64,000 nucleotides of DNA from Chaetomium olivaceum (taxonomy: Eukaryota > Ascomycota > Sordariomycetes > Sordariales > Chaetomiaceae). Of the stretch, positions 32,973-45,180 are shown piece by piece. The DNA lies in NCBI GenBank assembly GCA_039881045.1, contig JAYWVB010000044.1:1-64000 (forward strand). The letters run 5' to 3'. The notes beneath the pieces were generated by a model, which was given only the letters and a program-made list of their open reading frames with translations, ran no database searches and had not been told where the DNA came from. Positions within the stretch are counted from its first letter, which is position 1; each line of letters starts with the position of its first letter. The position numbers were made by a program, and so were the translations under genes.

Positions 32973-35766
32973 ATGGGGTCAAAACTCACGGATAAGAAGC
33001 GGAAATTGAGGGATTCAGATCCCGAATCTGATGACGAGCTCGGCAATGGCCTTTTTGACGGCGTTTTGTCTCAAAGCGAGGACGAGGAAGACTACCTCCC
33101 ATCCGACGACGGCGACGAGGACGATCGTGTAGGATAGTGAAAGCGAGGGTACTGGGGCTAGCGAAGAGGAAGATGATGACGACATACTGAGCGACGATAT
33201 ACCCTCGGATGTGGACAGCGAGGAAGCGATAAACAGGCTCGTCAAACAACAGGGGGAACTTGAAATTACGGAACCGGGCGTCGACCCGAAGCTGCCAGAG
33301 GACGATGGCGCGGATAGGAATTACAGGATTGAAAAGGACGCTAATGGTGGGGAGAGATATGTCTACGAGTGCGTTCTTTTGCTGGACAGGCCGCCTTCTG
33401 GTTGATATTGACTCGATGTTGGTAGTGAGATTGACCCTGTCTACGACTCCGACGATTCCGATGCGAAGGGCCCAGTCAATACGATAGGCGATATTCCCCT
33501 GAGTTTCTACGACAGGTGAGAATTTCCGGTAACAGAAAGTTGGATCTCTATGCTCACATTTGCCGCTGCAGCTACCCCCATATCGGCTACGACATCAATG
33601 GCAAGAAAATCATGCGGCCGGCAACTGGTGATGCGCTGCAGAGTCTTCTCGACAGCATCGAAGTGCCGAAGGGGTGGACAGGATTGACGGATGTGGATAC
33701 CGGCAACCCTCTCAACCTCACGTACGTTATTCGTGAACCTCTATGCGTCATTCGAGCCATTCTAACAAAATGCAGTCAGGACGAGCTGGAGCTTGTCCGT
33801 CGGGTTCAGATGGGCCCTTCCAACTGATCTCCAAGATCCGTACCCCGATACAGTGGAGTATTTTACATCCATCGAGGAGAAAATGCGTGAGTAAAACATC
33901 GAGTCGTTGTTTATAGGCCCGCCAGCTGACCCTGAATAGCCCTCAGCAGTGCCCCGGAGCCCAAGCGGCGCTTCCTCCCTTCCAAGAATGAAGCCAAGCA
34001 AATCATGAAGTTGGTTCGCGCCATCCGCGAAGGGAGAATCCTACCGTATAAGCCGCCTGCGGAGCGTGAGCGCGAGGAGGAGGAACAAGAGGAGGTGCAT
34101 TTCGACCTCTGGCAAAATGAGGAGCCCCAGGCGCCCAACCCAATGCATATACCTGCACCGAAACTGGCGCCTCCCGGCTATGACTTGAGTTACAATCCGC
34201 CAGAGGAGTACCTGCCGTACGTATTCTTGGCACTTTGTTCTGGCCCTGATTATCCATTAACACTTCTTTTAGGTCGAAGGAAGAGCGAGAGGAATGGGAG
34301 AATGCGGACCCCGAGGACCGGGAAAAGGAATACATTCCACAAAAGTACAATGCCTTGCGGAAAGTGCCTGCCTGGGGTAGCTTGGTTAAAGAGCGGTTTG
34401 AGCGGTGCATGGTACGTGGACCGGGAAACCTGGCATTGTGCGAGATAACTAACTTCCAGCTTAGGACCTTTATCTGGCGCCCCGTATCCGGAAAAACAGG
34501 CTCAACATTGACCCTAATTCGCTTCTTCCCAAACTCCCTTCTCCTTCCGAGCTCAAACCCTTCCCCACAGTTGTCCAGACCATTTTCCGTGGCCACGAGG
34601 GTAGGGTAAGAAGTGTTTCGGTTGATCCGGTAAGTGCTCACCCGCACCTACATCAGGTGTTCAGCGGATCAAAAGCAGGGATGCTAATACTCCACAGACC
34701 GGTGTGGCGCTCGCGACTGGAGGTGACGACGGGACGGTGAGAGTCTGGGAACTACTAACAGGCCGGCAAGTCTGGTCCGTCAAGCTGAACAGCGAAGAAG
34801 CAGTCAACGCGGTCCGGTGGAGGCCGACCAAGGATGCCTTTGTTCTGGCTGCGGCGACTGGCGAAGACATCTTTCTGATGGTCCCAACACACGCCAGCGT
34901 TACTCCAGCTCTTGACCAAGCCAGCAGGGATATTTTGGCAACGGGCTTCGGCTACGCTACAAACGGGCAGCAGCTGGCGGCCCCGGTTGGCAAGGAGCCA
35001 GCAGCGAAGTGGGCCCGGCCAGGCACGAAGCTCGAGGATGAGGGCGTCTTGATCCGGATTACCGTCCGGTCAACCGTAAAGGTCATCAACTGGCACAGGA
35101 GAGGGGACCACTTTGCGACCGTCTCGCCCACCGGGCAGCGCAGCTCGGTAGCCATCCACACGCTCTCGAAACACCTCACACAAATACCATTCCGGAAACT
35201 CTCTGGTCTCGCCCAGACGGCGGCTTTCCATCCTCTCAGGCCGCTGTTCTTCGTGGCTACCCAGAGAACAATCCGATGCTATGACCTCCAGAAGCTGGAA
35301 CTCGTCAAGGTCGTCCAGCCTGGCGCGAAGTGGTATGTTACATAAACCTGCTGACAACGCATGAAACTTGATACTGACGCGTTTCAGGATCTCATCATTC
35401 GATATCCACCCCGGTGGAGACAATCTGATTGTGGGCAGCTATGATAAGCGTCTCCTCTGGCATGACCTCGACCTGTCCAATAGGCCGTATAAGACGATGA
35501 GATTCCACGGTCAAGCCATTCGGCAGGTCCGGTACCACCGGGGCGGACTTCCGCTGTTTGCGGATGCTAGTGACGACGGCTCCCTGCAGATCTTCCACGG
35601 CAAGGTTCCGAACGACCAGTTAGAGAACCCGACCATCGTCCCGGTGAAAATGCTCAAGGGCCACAAGGTTGTGAACAAGCTGGGTGTGCTCGATATCGAT
35701 TGGCACCCTCGGGAACCGTGGTGCGTCAGTGCTGGCGCAGATGGGACCGCTCGGTTGTGGATGTAA
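32973..35766 (+). CDS. ERB1: ERB1/BOP1 60S ribosome biogenesis factor
   Basis: Nine exons (boundaries 33368/33426, 33515/33572, 33721/33776, 33886/33940, 34216/34273, 34411/34465, 34629/34698, 35332/35388). The acidic N-terminus leads to the BOP1NT domain (IDPVYDSDDSD, IPLSFYDRSYPHIGYDING, LPKLPSPSELKPFP) and a WD40 propeller (VDPTGVALATGGDDGTVRVW, DIHPGGDNLIVGSYDKRLLW, ending SAGADGTARLWM). ERB1 acts with Nop7/PES1 and Ytm1/WDR12 in nucleolar maturation of 25S and 5.8S rRNA and is essential in yeast. Two one-base gains break the frame: about 33129-33133 (before DSESEGTG) and CCC at 33815-33817 (between RRVQMG and DPYPDTVEYF). Removing both gives exactly 779 codons plus stop, so these are unlikely to be biological in an essential gene. 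Confidence 0.94.
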
Positions 35767-36267
35767 GATGGGGAGGGTTCGGATTGGTGCTCGGGTTTGA
35801 TATTATGAGTCACACCTCATGTACGTACGGACATTGGTCCTTTTTCTTGAGGCAGAATATGCCTCGAGGCACGATAGATACCATCGCAGTTGGACCGTTG
35901 GGCAGGAAGCCCTGTTCTGCGATTTTTCGTCCGCTTCACTATTTATGCACATATATTATCCCTCCAGCCCGCCAATACTATGATGCCCTGTGTGGCATCC
36001 GGCGAGGATCTCAATCGATGTTGGGCCGCGACTCTCGGGCAGCAGACAAGTTCGTCCCCAACCATACCAAGCCTCACCGCTCGGGACTTGGGCTCGGCAT
36101 GATTAATACGTATCAGCCCCATCAAGCCCCCTGTCAAAAGCAAGCACACGAACTTCTCTTCTTATTCAATTCAAATATGAAGGATCCCCCTCCCATGTTT
36201 TAGTCCGGGCCCATCCCCCGCCCGTTCCCGTCCCCAGTCCGAACCCCGTCCCACATCTTCCATCTTC
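35767..36267. other. Convergent 3' region
   Basis: Tail-to-tail gap between ERB1 and the SGNH hydrolase; nothing else recognised. Confidence 0.45.
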
Positions 36268-37666
36268 TCAGACCATGGAGTTCACACCGCCCCCAAACCG
36301 CGCAAACAACTCCAGATCGACCGCATCCGCCATGGCCTTATACCCAGCCGGGTTCAGATGCAGATAATCCCCGCTGTCATACTCCGTCTTCAACATGGTC
36401 CCATTCTTGGGGTCCCGCACCACCTCATCAAAATCCACCACCGCATCGAACCGCCCGCTCGTCCGAATCCACTCATTCACCCGCTGCCGCGCCTTCTCCC
36501 GCTCCGGGTCCCCATACACCTGGCCCGGCCCGCTCATCGGCGTGATCGTCCCGCCAAACGCCGCGATCCCCGCCCCGTGCAACCGCGTAATCATCTGCTC
36601 ATACGCGAGAATCACCCGATCCCCCACCTTCGCCTGCGCCGCCGCGTCCGTCGCCGCCGTGCCCAGGTCGTTGACCCCCCTCGTACACAAGCGCGTACTT
36701 GACCGCGGGCCCCCGCGCCAGCACGTCCCGCTCGATGCGGCCCAGCGCGTTGGGGCCCAGCCCGTCGGCCAGGATGCGGTTGCCGCCCGCCGCCATGTTG
36801 AGCACGGCCACCGAGCGCTGGTTGCCGTCGCGCTGCAGCCGCGCCACCAGCTGGTCCGGCCACCGGTCGTTGCCGTTGGTCGTCGACCCGCGCCCGTCCG
36901 TGATGGAGTCGCCCACGATGGCCAGCGCGCGGTGGTGCGAGGGCAGCCAGCCCTGGATGGCCGAGGCCAGGAACCACTTGTCGATGCGCTGGGTGGTTGG
37001 GGTGGTCACGTCGGCGGCGGAGACGAGGTTGCCCTGGGTGAGCCAGGTGGAGGTGCGGCTGCCCGGGTGGCCGGTGATGGCGTGGCCGGCCTGGCCGGCG
37101 GCGAGGTAGACGGTGATGGTGACGCTGGTCTGGGCCTTGACGGGGAAGCGGAGGGGGTCGGACACGACGAGGGCGCCGTTGGGGACGGCGAAGGAGCGCG
37201 AGCCCCCCGAGAAGGTCAGGTGCTGGACCGTGTCCGGCCGGATGGCGGGCGAGCCGGCCGTGCCGTTGGCGGGCAGCGCGATGGTGGCTGCTGTGATGGG
37301 CAGGTCGGAGCCGCCGAAGGCGTTGCTGAATTGCAGCCGGATGGTGTCCGCGTCTTGCGTCAGGTACACGGTCTGGCGGATCGTCGTGTTCTGGAACACG
37401 CCGTCGGTGCCGTTCTGGAAGTACGGGTTAGGTGAGTATGTGGTTCAGTCATGTGCTGTTATTGCCCCAAAGCTGCTTCCTGGGTATAGGAGCAGGTGGG
37501 TAGGACTACTAACATAGGGGGCATTGGGCAGGTTGTAGGGCTCCACCTGTTGCGGCATGGAAGCCCAGATGTCTATCCAGCGATCGTTGTGGCATGTTGC
37601 GAAGGGGCCGCAGGTCGCAGCCAGCGCGAGGCCGAGAAGCCGGCGGAGGCCGAAGGTGCTAGACAT
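36268..37666 (-). CDS. Secreted SGNH/GDSL hydrolase
   Basis: Two exons (37666-37514, 37414-36268) around a 99-bp intron. A signal peptide (MSSTFGLRRLLGLALAATCG) is followed by HNDRWIDIWASMPQ and a beta-rich N-terminal domain, then the SGNH core: block I ALAIVGDSITDGRGS with the nucleophile Ser, block II Gly in AAGGNRIL, block III Asn in EGVNDLG and block V in DYLHLNPAGY with the catalytic Asp and His. Such enzymes are extracellular esterases, often on plant polysaccharides (XynE-like acetylesterases); the substrate is unknown. In a run of six C at 36675-36680 the frame changes right at the block III residues (YEGG versus YEGVND); removing one base restores 432 codons plus stop. The third codon base is strongly G/C. 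Confidence 0.87.
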
Positions 37667-38718
37667 GACGGCGAAGGGCAGGACGAGATCGCGGGACGCT
37701 GCTGTCGGTCCCCCTCTCGAGCGCGGACCCGGACGAAGGTTTATTTATCCTCTCCCCAAGACGCAGGAACCCGCTCGACCGTTGCAACCTCGGGCCGCCA
37801 TGATGCTGTCGGTCGGAAGATGGGAACCCGGAACGAGGAAGCTCGTGTTAATCAGGCTAAATAGGCGGCCGTCCGGTTCCATCACTTCGCCTTCAACCAA
37901 GGCGGCCCAGGGGCATGGTGGACTCGGTATGCATCTCCATGGGTGCTAGCTGATGGAGTACCCGACTTCTGGCAATTTCCAATGCAACCTCGTCTGGGTT
38001 GTCCCTCATCACCCCGCACCCGGCATCCGGGGATGGGGAGGTGGAGATTTGGAGAAGAATTCTGAGAGGCGAGCATGCAGATCAATGGCGGCTCGCGAGG
38101 GAACAGAGGCCAAGTGGATATACGATGGTGACATGGTTGAATGCAGACACGCGAAGCTAAACTTAGAACCAAACAGGGAACCATATTTTGACCCCCTCCC
38201 CTTTTTTCCCCAATCCCAGGTTCTTCCACCAATCGCTTCCTAACCGACCCAGCCGTTTTGATTGAATTCGTCATACCCAAGGAAAGATGAGAGTATTGAG
38301 CCAAAGCATTAAAGAAAAGGGGCCGTCATCCATGAGAGCAAAGAAAGATACCGTGACAGAAGCGGGTCGTTGACATACCGACCAACGCATGCGAGACAAA
38401 GAAAAAGAGTTTGTTGTTTGGCGTATGGGTATTGGGTAGGGGGCAAGGGAATATAACCAAAAGAAGAAACATCCAAGGTAAGACAAAACTCGAAGGGAAC
38501 ACTGACCACGCGACACATCTTGTCTCGGCTCCTCCCTCGTCGCCTCGACGACACACACCGCAGACCTCATCGACAACGTGGTCATCATCACCACCCAACG
38601 TCGACCACAACGCCGTCAACCTCGCTCACCGTCGAGTCGACCCTCCCATCACCAGTCCCCTCATCATCATCAACCTCAACCACCTGTCTCAGGGTCCTAC
38701 CCTCTGCGGCTCGCCAAC
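37667..38718. other. Intergenic region, no gene seen
   Basis: Holds the promoter of the SGNH hydrolase and the 3' region of the next minus-strand gene. CATC/ACC-rich low-complexity sequence lies at 38570-38690. Confidence 0.4.
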
Positions 38719-39441
38719 TTACAGCGGGATAGTCGTCTCGTAGCACCACGCGCCGGCGGCATTAACGTCCTCATCGCCCCGCATAGGCGGCTGTACAAGC
38801 GCCCAGTCGCCGCCGCCGCCGCCACCGATGCTGCTACCACTTCCCATCGAGTGTCCGCCGACGGTCAGCACGCTGCCGTATCCGACGCTCGACGAGCGGT
38901 GCGACGACGACGACGGCTTGCCGACCAGGCGGCGGGAGCCCATGCCCGCGTTGGCCGCCCAGCCGGCGAGGCTGTCCGTGTGACGCTGCTCGAGCTCGCG
39001 CTGGAAGACGGCCATGTTGGAGGAGGTCAGCTCCTGATGGGCCAGGCCGGGGGTGCAGCGCGTGGGGGCGGCGGAGGGGGCGGCGCGGCGGAGGTCGGTG
39101 ACGGTGGCCGTCGTGTCGTCGGTGCCCGGCGTCTCGGTGGATATATTAGAGGGTGGCTTGTGGGCCACGGTGTTGATCTGCTTGTTGTTGGTGCTGTTGT
39201 TGCTGTCGATGAGGGAGGCAACAGTGCCGTCGGCCGAGGCGTTGGCGAACTGGCCCGAGGGCGTGTTGTCGTCCGTGAACTGGGGCGACCTCTCCTCGGT
39301 GTGAGCACCGACGAAAACCCAGTCCTCGATGGGGGTGGACGGGCGGGAGTCTGGGTGCGGGACGTGCGGTGGAGTGTGCATGTTGTCGAGGAAGTTGGCA
39401 ACGGTTGACGGCTGGGCTTCAGAGGGGAGAAGTTTCAGCAT
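38719..39441 (-). CDS. Uncharacterised Ser/Thr/Gly-rich protein
   Basis: A single exon of 240 aa with ATG at 39441. The N-terminus (MLKLLPSEAQPSTVANFLDN) and the motif TPIEDWVFVG near residues 36-45 look constrained; the middle is polar and disordered (NNSTNNK), then a charged segment MAVFQRELEQRHTDSLAGWA precedes a Ser/Gly-rich tail (SSSSHRSSSVGYGS, six consecutive Gly). No signal peptide, membrane helix or known domain is apparent. GC-rich third positions and an uninterrupted frame support a real gene. I do not recognise a function. Confidence 0.6.
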   Translation of the reverse strand: MLKLLPSEAQPSTVANFLDNMHTPPHVPHPDSRPSTPIEDWVFVGAHTEERSPQFTDDNTPSGQFANASADGTVASLIDSNNSTNNKQINTVAHKPPSNISTETPGTDDTTATVTDLRRAAPSAAPTRCTPGLAHQELTSSNMAVFQRELEQRHTDSLAGWAANAGMGSRRLVGKPSSSSHRSSSVGYGSVLTVGGHSMGSGSSIGGGGGGDWALVQPPMRGDEDVNAAGAWCYETTIPL

Positions 39442-42400
39442 GGTGCCGGTTGGGTAGGAGTGAAGAAGGGATGTCTGACTGGGAACGGGGGAGTGGGCGG
39501 GAGGGAGAGAGAAGCTGACCTGAAGGTTACAGGTAACTGATTTGAAGGGTCGCCGGATAATGGGCTAACGACAGGAGCGTCAAGTCTCTATAAGTAGGTA
39601 TTCGAATGCTGATGGTTTCGGGTCCGAAGGACTAGTTGATGACGCCCCTGAAGGGTTGGGTGCGGATGGTGCTGCCGTGAAGCGGCTTTTATGGTACCAC
39701 TTGGGGTGGGCTTATAAGCACCGGATCTGCGGTGACTCCTCCCAACTGCCAACGATCCATTAGGGAATGAACCATACCTATGGAGCCCGGGCAACCTGGA
39801 AAGCTTGTGCGGGGAGGGGGCATTGTGGCTTGGTCGCCCACTTATCAATCGGCCAACCGAAGGCAAGAGCTCCACGCCCAATCGCAAATCGAATATAGCC
39901 TTTTAGGAAAGAGTCCGACCGAGAGGTGCACCGCTGCCACCCGAAGACCTCTGCACAGGCACAAGCTTCCCATCTTCCATGTCAAAACGGGCCGGTTCAT
40001 CTTCTCTCTGATGCACGATACAGGAGGACACACCGAGGTCGGGTAGCCGAAGTGCTGTTTTGCCCGAGTCTGGGGCATGTAGGAAGGGCCCAGCTTGCTT
40101 AGGTGTGGAATCAGATCCGATGCCCACCCTCGCCTCACTTTTGCTCTCGTTCATCCCACGCCAGCTTTGCCGGCACCGCAGACCGTACCCCACATGAGCA
40201 TGTAACCCCACTTCAACAATTGCTCTTACCTTACTTGACCTTGGCTACCGAAACGAGGTGAGCCCAAAACGCAATACACATGATCTCAGCAGACCTGGGG
40301 CAGACCTGGGGAGCCCCGAAGAGGAAGAAAGAACAAGGCGGCATTGTGGCTGTTGTCCGATTATCGGCGACGTCCAAACTCAAAGCGAGCCCAGGACTTG
40401 GTTTACACTTCGCGCGCCGAGCACTGGGCTTTTCTCTTGGCCTACCCGACAGAATTTCGAACTGTCATCCATTCCCGACGTCTGCAACACAGAAATCAAC
40501 CTCGCGTGATCAAAGCGGTCAAGCACCCGCCGCCCTCCGACGCCTCAGCTGCTCCGCCGTTCGTCCCATCTGCCTCATTCCATAATCCCTGATCGAAGCT
40601 TCCCCGCTCCTTCTTTTCGTCAATCTGAATAGAGATTTTCTCGACCCCGTCCGAATCGAGCGACACACAGCACAGCCGGTCTGTTCGTTGTCTTGAGATC
40701 GTCGTTCGTCATGACCAACCCTGCAATTTCGGACGGAACTTAAAACTCTTGCCAGTCAAGGTTCCCGCCAGGCACCGCATGGACAACAAAAGCCAGACTC
40801 AACCGTGAAAGTGTACAAACGAAACAAAATCATCTGAAAGTTAGAAAAGTTTTTAGTTTCTTTTTTTTACATTTCTTTTACATTTCTTTTACTCTGATTC
40901 CATTTTTCCCCCTCTTTCCCCCCCCATCTCTTCTTCCTTTGTTGTTTTTCTAGTTCATTTTACGCAACCTTATTTTCTCTCAGAGTTAGGCTTTTTTTTT
41001 TTGGCCAGAGGGTTCCTGGGAGCTCCAGGGAACCAGGGTGCCAGGGTGCCAGGGCGCTGAGTGGAGTAGTGCCGTCGATCCCCCAAGAACCCACACCATC
41101 CAGTCCACACAACCTGGTCGCTTGGTGGGGCTGAAACGGAATGTCGAGCTTCGAGAAACATTCGAGAAGCCAGCAAAAAGTCAAACAAAGAGATCAGCCA
41201 TCTTCCTTCCTTATTGAAACATTTCGGACTACCACAAACCTACAGTACATACGGGCGCAGTGATGCACAACAACAGACGCCGGCTGGCCCAGCTCAGGCT
41301 GTGAATGTTTCTTCTAATCCAAATCAGGTTGTCGGCACATGGATCCCTGTTGCATCGCTGACAAGCCACACCGAACAAAATGAGATGCACATACTGTCTC
41401 GCCAAATCGTTTCAGAGCCCTTCGCTATCCAGTCGGACAGGGACTCACACGACAGACGCGACTCACTCTTCACCGCTTCATGCAGAAAGCCAGGCCCGAT
41501 GTGGATCGTCATCTCGTTCATGACGACATCTCGCTACGCGGGGCCGCGTATTGGCTTTTTGAGGTTTCTCCTGCGTCTGGCTCTCGACCTCTCAGGACTC
41601 GGAGATGGCGGGTGTACGAAGTTGTGTATGCAGCCGCCTGCAGTTCTCGCGGGTCAGTTGACAGCTGAGAGGCTTGGTTCCTGCATGGGCCAAATATCCT
41701 AGATCCTTGTCGTCAAAATACATCTGCCGACCTCATGCCACAGCCCAAGCTCACTAACCGGGGATGGAGGGCGTGTGCATAGAACTTCTGGAGAACGTTG
41801 GAAACCCTGGTCCCATTCCCGAGTCTGTTCGCCATCCCATCGATGCATCTCCGTGGCGTTCACCCCTCCCGCAATTTGCCCGACGGCGGAACCTCGAGCC
41901 AACTCACATGGGCTCGTCAGCCAGCACCCCCCGATTTCCATTACCTCAACAAACCCTGAACCCCCCAACTTCCATCGAAAAGCCTGACCAGGGCGCCAAC
42001 CCCCCAGAAGAAGAATGTTTTCCCCAGCAGCCCGGAGACAGGCTTTGCCCGCCCCGATGCAAGCCGGACCAGAACCGGCAACCCCGATGCAATACCAAGA
42101 GGATCGACGAAGAACGTCCGCACAACCCCCGGCCGTCTGGTAGCCTGCCTGACGACATCCTCCCCAGCCCTACCCTCGTCTCATTTCCCAACAATTAATC
42201 CCCTGCCGGACGTTGCATACAGATTTGCCAGACTTGGCCCCCAAATACGTACCATCCACTACACGACTTCGCACACTCCATAGCACACTAGTGAGTTCCA
42301 TCTCCGAACGACGAACAATCCCCCTTGCCTGACGTTCCATATTCCGACCCCGGCCGCTGCTCTGCCGGAGAGTTAAACTCGCGTATCCTTGGGCGGGGGG

Positions 42401-43105
42401 GGTCTCAACCCAGAGAAGACTCCCACCCACCTCTCCCTAGCCTTCAGCCTCCATCAGTGTCGGGTCAGATCAGGTACCGTGGCTGACGTTGCCCCACCCC
42501 CGCCCCCCCCCCCCCTCCCCGGGAACCCAACAGACAGTCTGGACTTTTTACATGGTTGATGTCTAGCAGCAGATCAGGCCAACCCATGCCAGCGGGCGGC
42601 AACGCTAAACCAGCCACAGTTCAGAGTGGCGGCCGGGTCGAATCGAACCGTGATCACTCATTTCGATTTTTCCTTTCCTCCCCTGCTGTCCTACAGACTA
42701 GTCCCTATGGATACGAACGCCCAGGATCCCAAGTGAACGAGTCATTACTTGTGTGTAACTAAACCTAAACCTTAAACGTAGTGCTCCGATCCTTGCAAGT
42801 CCAATCTTGCCCGTTTCCATCCCGCTGCAGACGCTAGAAGCCCATGCTGCCTCCCCAAAGCCCGTTGCCTGGATCATCACTCCCATGTGATAGACAGCAA
42901 GGTGCTGAGCCGACCAAGCAATGAGAGAGCACAGCATTAGCTTATTAACGCCCAGCCGGTCACTCCGCAACGACATCGGCTCCGAAACCCACCCCCACCC
43001 AACGACGACCCCGTCTAACAGAGCCGCTGCTATATCCACCCCCGCTCCCCGACCACCCCTTCCCGCTGGCAGAGCCGCGGCGATAACGGGGCACACCTTC
43101 CCCTT
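39442..43105. other. 3.7-kb gap without recognisable gene
   Basis: Several readings of 100-160 codons occur (for example 41214-41702 and 41764-42198 on the plus strand) but none shows a domain or a consistent splice model. Landmarks are a pyrimidine-rich tract at 40850-40935 with repeated ACATTTCTTTT, CCAGGGTG repeats at 41035-41060, and 13 C at 42503-42515. It could host long leaders or non-coding transcripts. Confidence 0.45.
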
Positions 43106-45180
43106 TCAGTCCCCATTCCGACCTCCGCGCCCGCCGGGGGGCCTCGCCCTCGCCTGGGTCTGGACCTGACCCTGAACCTTCTCCTGAGCCTTTGCCTTAG
43201 CTTGAGCCTGTGCCTGCGCCTGAGCAGCGACCTCGCTCCCCTTCCTCCGCAACCCCCCAGCCTTCAGACGACGGACGTCCTGATACGCTCTATCCAGCTC
43301 CATCTCGATGGCGCAGCGAACGCGCAGGGCCGCAACGGCGGGCCAGACGCTGCGCTCGCCGCGCAGGATCCAGTACTCGAGGGTGTCGCGGGTGGGGGTC
43401 TCCATGAGGCGGGCAAAGTCGTGGAGCGCGAGCCGGGGCACCAGCGTCACGCTGGGACCGGGCAGGTGCTCGTCGACGAGGAAGCGGCGGATGGAGGGCG
43501 GGAGCAGGTGCAGGCGGTCGAGCTGGCGCAGGCGGTGGCGGGACTCGAGGCTGACCATGCGCATGGCGAGCGAGCGCAGGCCGGCGAGCACGCCGAACCC
43601 GCCGCCGCCGTAGCCTCCGCCCAAGAGCCGCGCCGCGGGGCCGTGCATGTCCGACTGCAGGAAGGGGACCAGGTAGGGGCGCGCCTGGCTGACGATGTAG
43701 TGGTTGACGTTGAAGAGCCCCGAAACGCGCTGGAGCGGCGCGTTGCGGTCTGTGTAGGATGCCAGTGTCCAGTGCCGGAAGTCGGCCGTGTCCGCGGGCG
43801 CCCAGGGCCCGATGTTGCCGTGCGCGTCCTTGCAGAGGATCCTGGTCTGCCGCCGGCCGTAGAAGGTGTCTGACGAGGCGTTGGAAGCGACGGCGGCCGT
43901 CCAGACTAGCTATGAAAGGGGTTGGGTGTGTTAGTAAGCGATCTTAGGGGTTTTTGACGTGCGTGGGGGAGCGGACATACCACGTTAGGCGCTGTCACAT
44001 GGTTGAGGAGAGTTGGAATACCCTCCTGTCCGGCCGTCACGACGGTGATGTTGAGAATCCGCTTGCTGCGATTGAACGCTTCCTCAAAAGTTAAATCGCC
44101 GACGTTTGCTCGAACACAATCTTCTAGGACCTTGACATCCAGAAAATAGCCTTCTTCCCTGAACCGCCGCATCCTCCTGATAAGCGTAGCCCACCACGTC
44201 CACGGCGACTGCATGACTTGTTCATTGTGGGCGTCCGGGTTCTTACCGTGGGCGGAGAAGGCCGAGAGGTCGATTCCGTCGCCAGTAAGGATGCGGAGGA
44301 GGTCCTCCTCGGGATGGACCCCGACCAATGCCGCTATCATCGCCCCGGTTGCTGTTCCGACGATGATACGTGGGAGCAGTCCTCTAAGAAACAGAGCCTT
44401 AACGACGCCGAGGTGGCACATGCCGAAGATGGCACCGCCCTGTAGCACGAGCGCGCTGCGTCCAAACCCCTGTCTTGCAGAGGTGATGAAATCGAGCTTG
44501 TGCTGCGTCTGGAGAGTCTTAGTCGCCATGCCACTTTGGTAACGCAGGGTAGCCGGGACGGCAGTTCCAACCCCGTTCCCACCAATGCTGCCGTCCCCCG
44601 CGATCTCGCCATCCTCGTATTCCGAAGCAACATCCTCTACGTTTGGCGGCTCCCCGTCGGCGGGTGGGGGTGGAAGCAAGGCGATCTCTTGAATCGCCTC
44701 AACATACTGCTCGACGTAGTCTTCGATTAGAACTTTGGTTCCGGAGAAGCAGAAGTTGAACAGCTTGGCGCTGGTGATGTTCCCTAAATTGCGGACGAGC
44801 CCGGTGCGGAGCGTGTTGATGAGCCCATAGACATCACCCTCCTGGCGAGCGTCTTGAATGAGCCGGGTCCGTTCGGTGATTAGGCGGTAGTCGTAGTCCT
44901 TGCCCATCGGGTTGTGGCGCCACATATCGAGACCGAGAATACCATCGAGGTTATGAGCCGCCTCATCCCACTCGTCATAGTCGGCCGCGTTGTCCAATCT
45001 TTTTGACCATCTTTGGCGCGGTGAGGGTTCGAACAAGTATGAAAGCATTTTCTGCAAAGATGCCGCACATCAGCGTCAACAGCATAGGCAAGAGAGCATT
45101 GGGCAGGCTATACGCACACCTCGCCAGAACCACACCACGTCCCAGATCGCGTGCCAGATAGGCATTAAGAATAGCAGCAT
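43106..45180 (-). CDS. DUF3336-patatin lipase-like protein, likely pseudoenzyme
   Basis: Three exons (45180-45118, 45051-43981, 43909-43106) with 66- and 71-bp introns give 645 aa in consistent phase. A hydrophobic N-terminus (FLMPIWHAIWDVVWFWRG) and a DUF3336-like region (YDYRLITERTRLIQDAR, VRNLGNITSAKLFNF) precede the patatin domain (SALVLQGGAIFGMCHLGVV). Fungal relatives include the lipid-droplet lipases TGL3/4/5. The nucleophile elbow, normally G-x-S-x-G, reads GTATG with Ala (GCA) for Ser, and the DG[SG] dyad block before LFNVNHYIVSQ reads TDRN. The classical Ser-Asp dyad is therefore incomplete. The C-terminus is Gln/Ala/Lys-rich. The frame is intact, so the change looks like protein evolution; a structural or regulatory role is inferred. 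Confidence 0.88.

Noticed and set aside
41764..42198. Pro-rich 144-codon reading with an internal MGSSAS start that could be myristoylated
   Set aside because: No family match, no supporting splice structure and an overlapping opposite-strand reading; not enough to call a gene.
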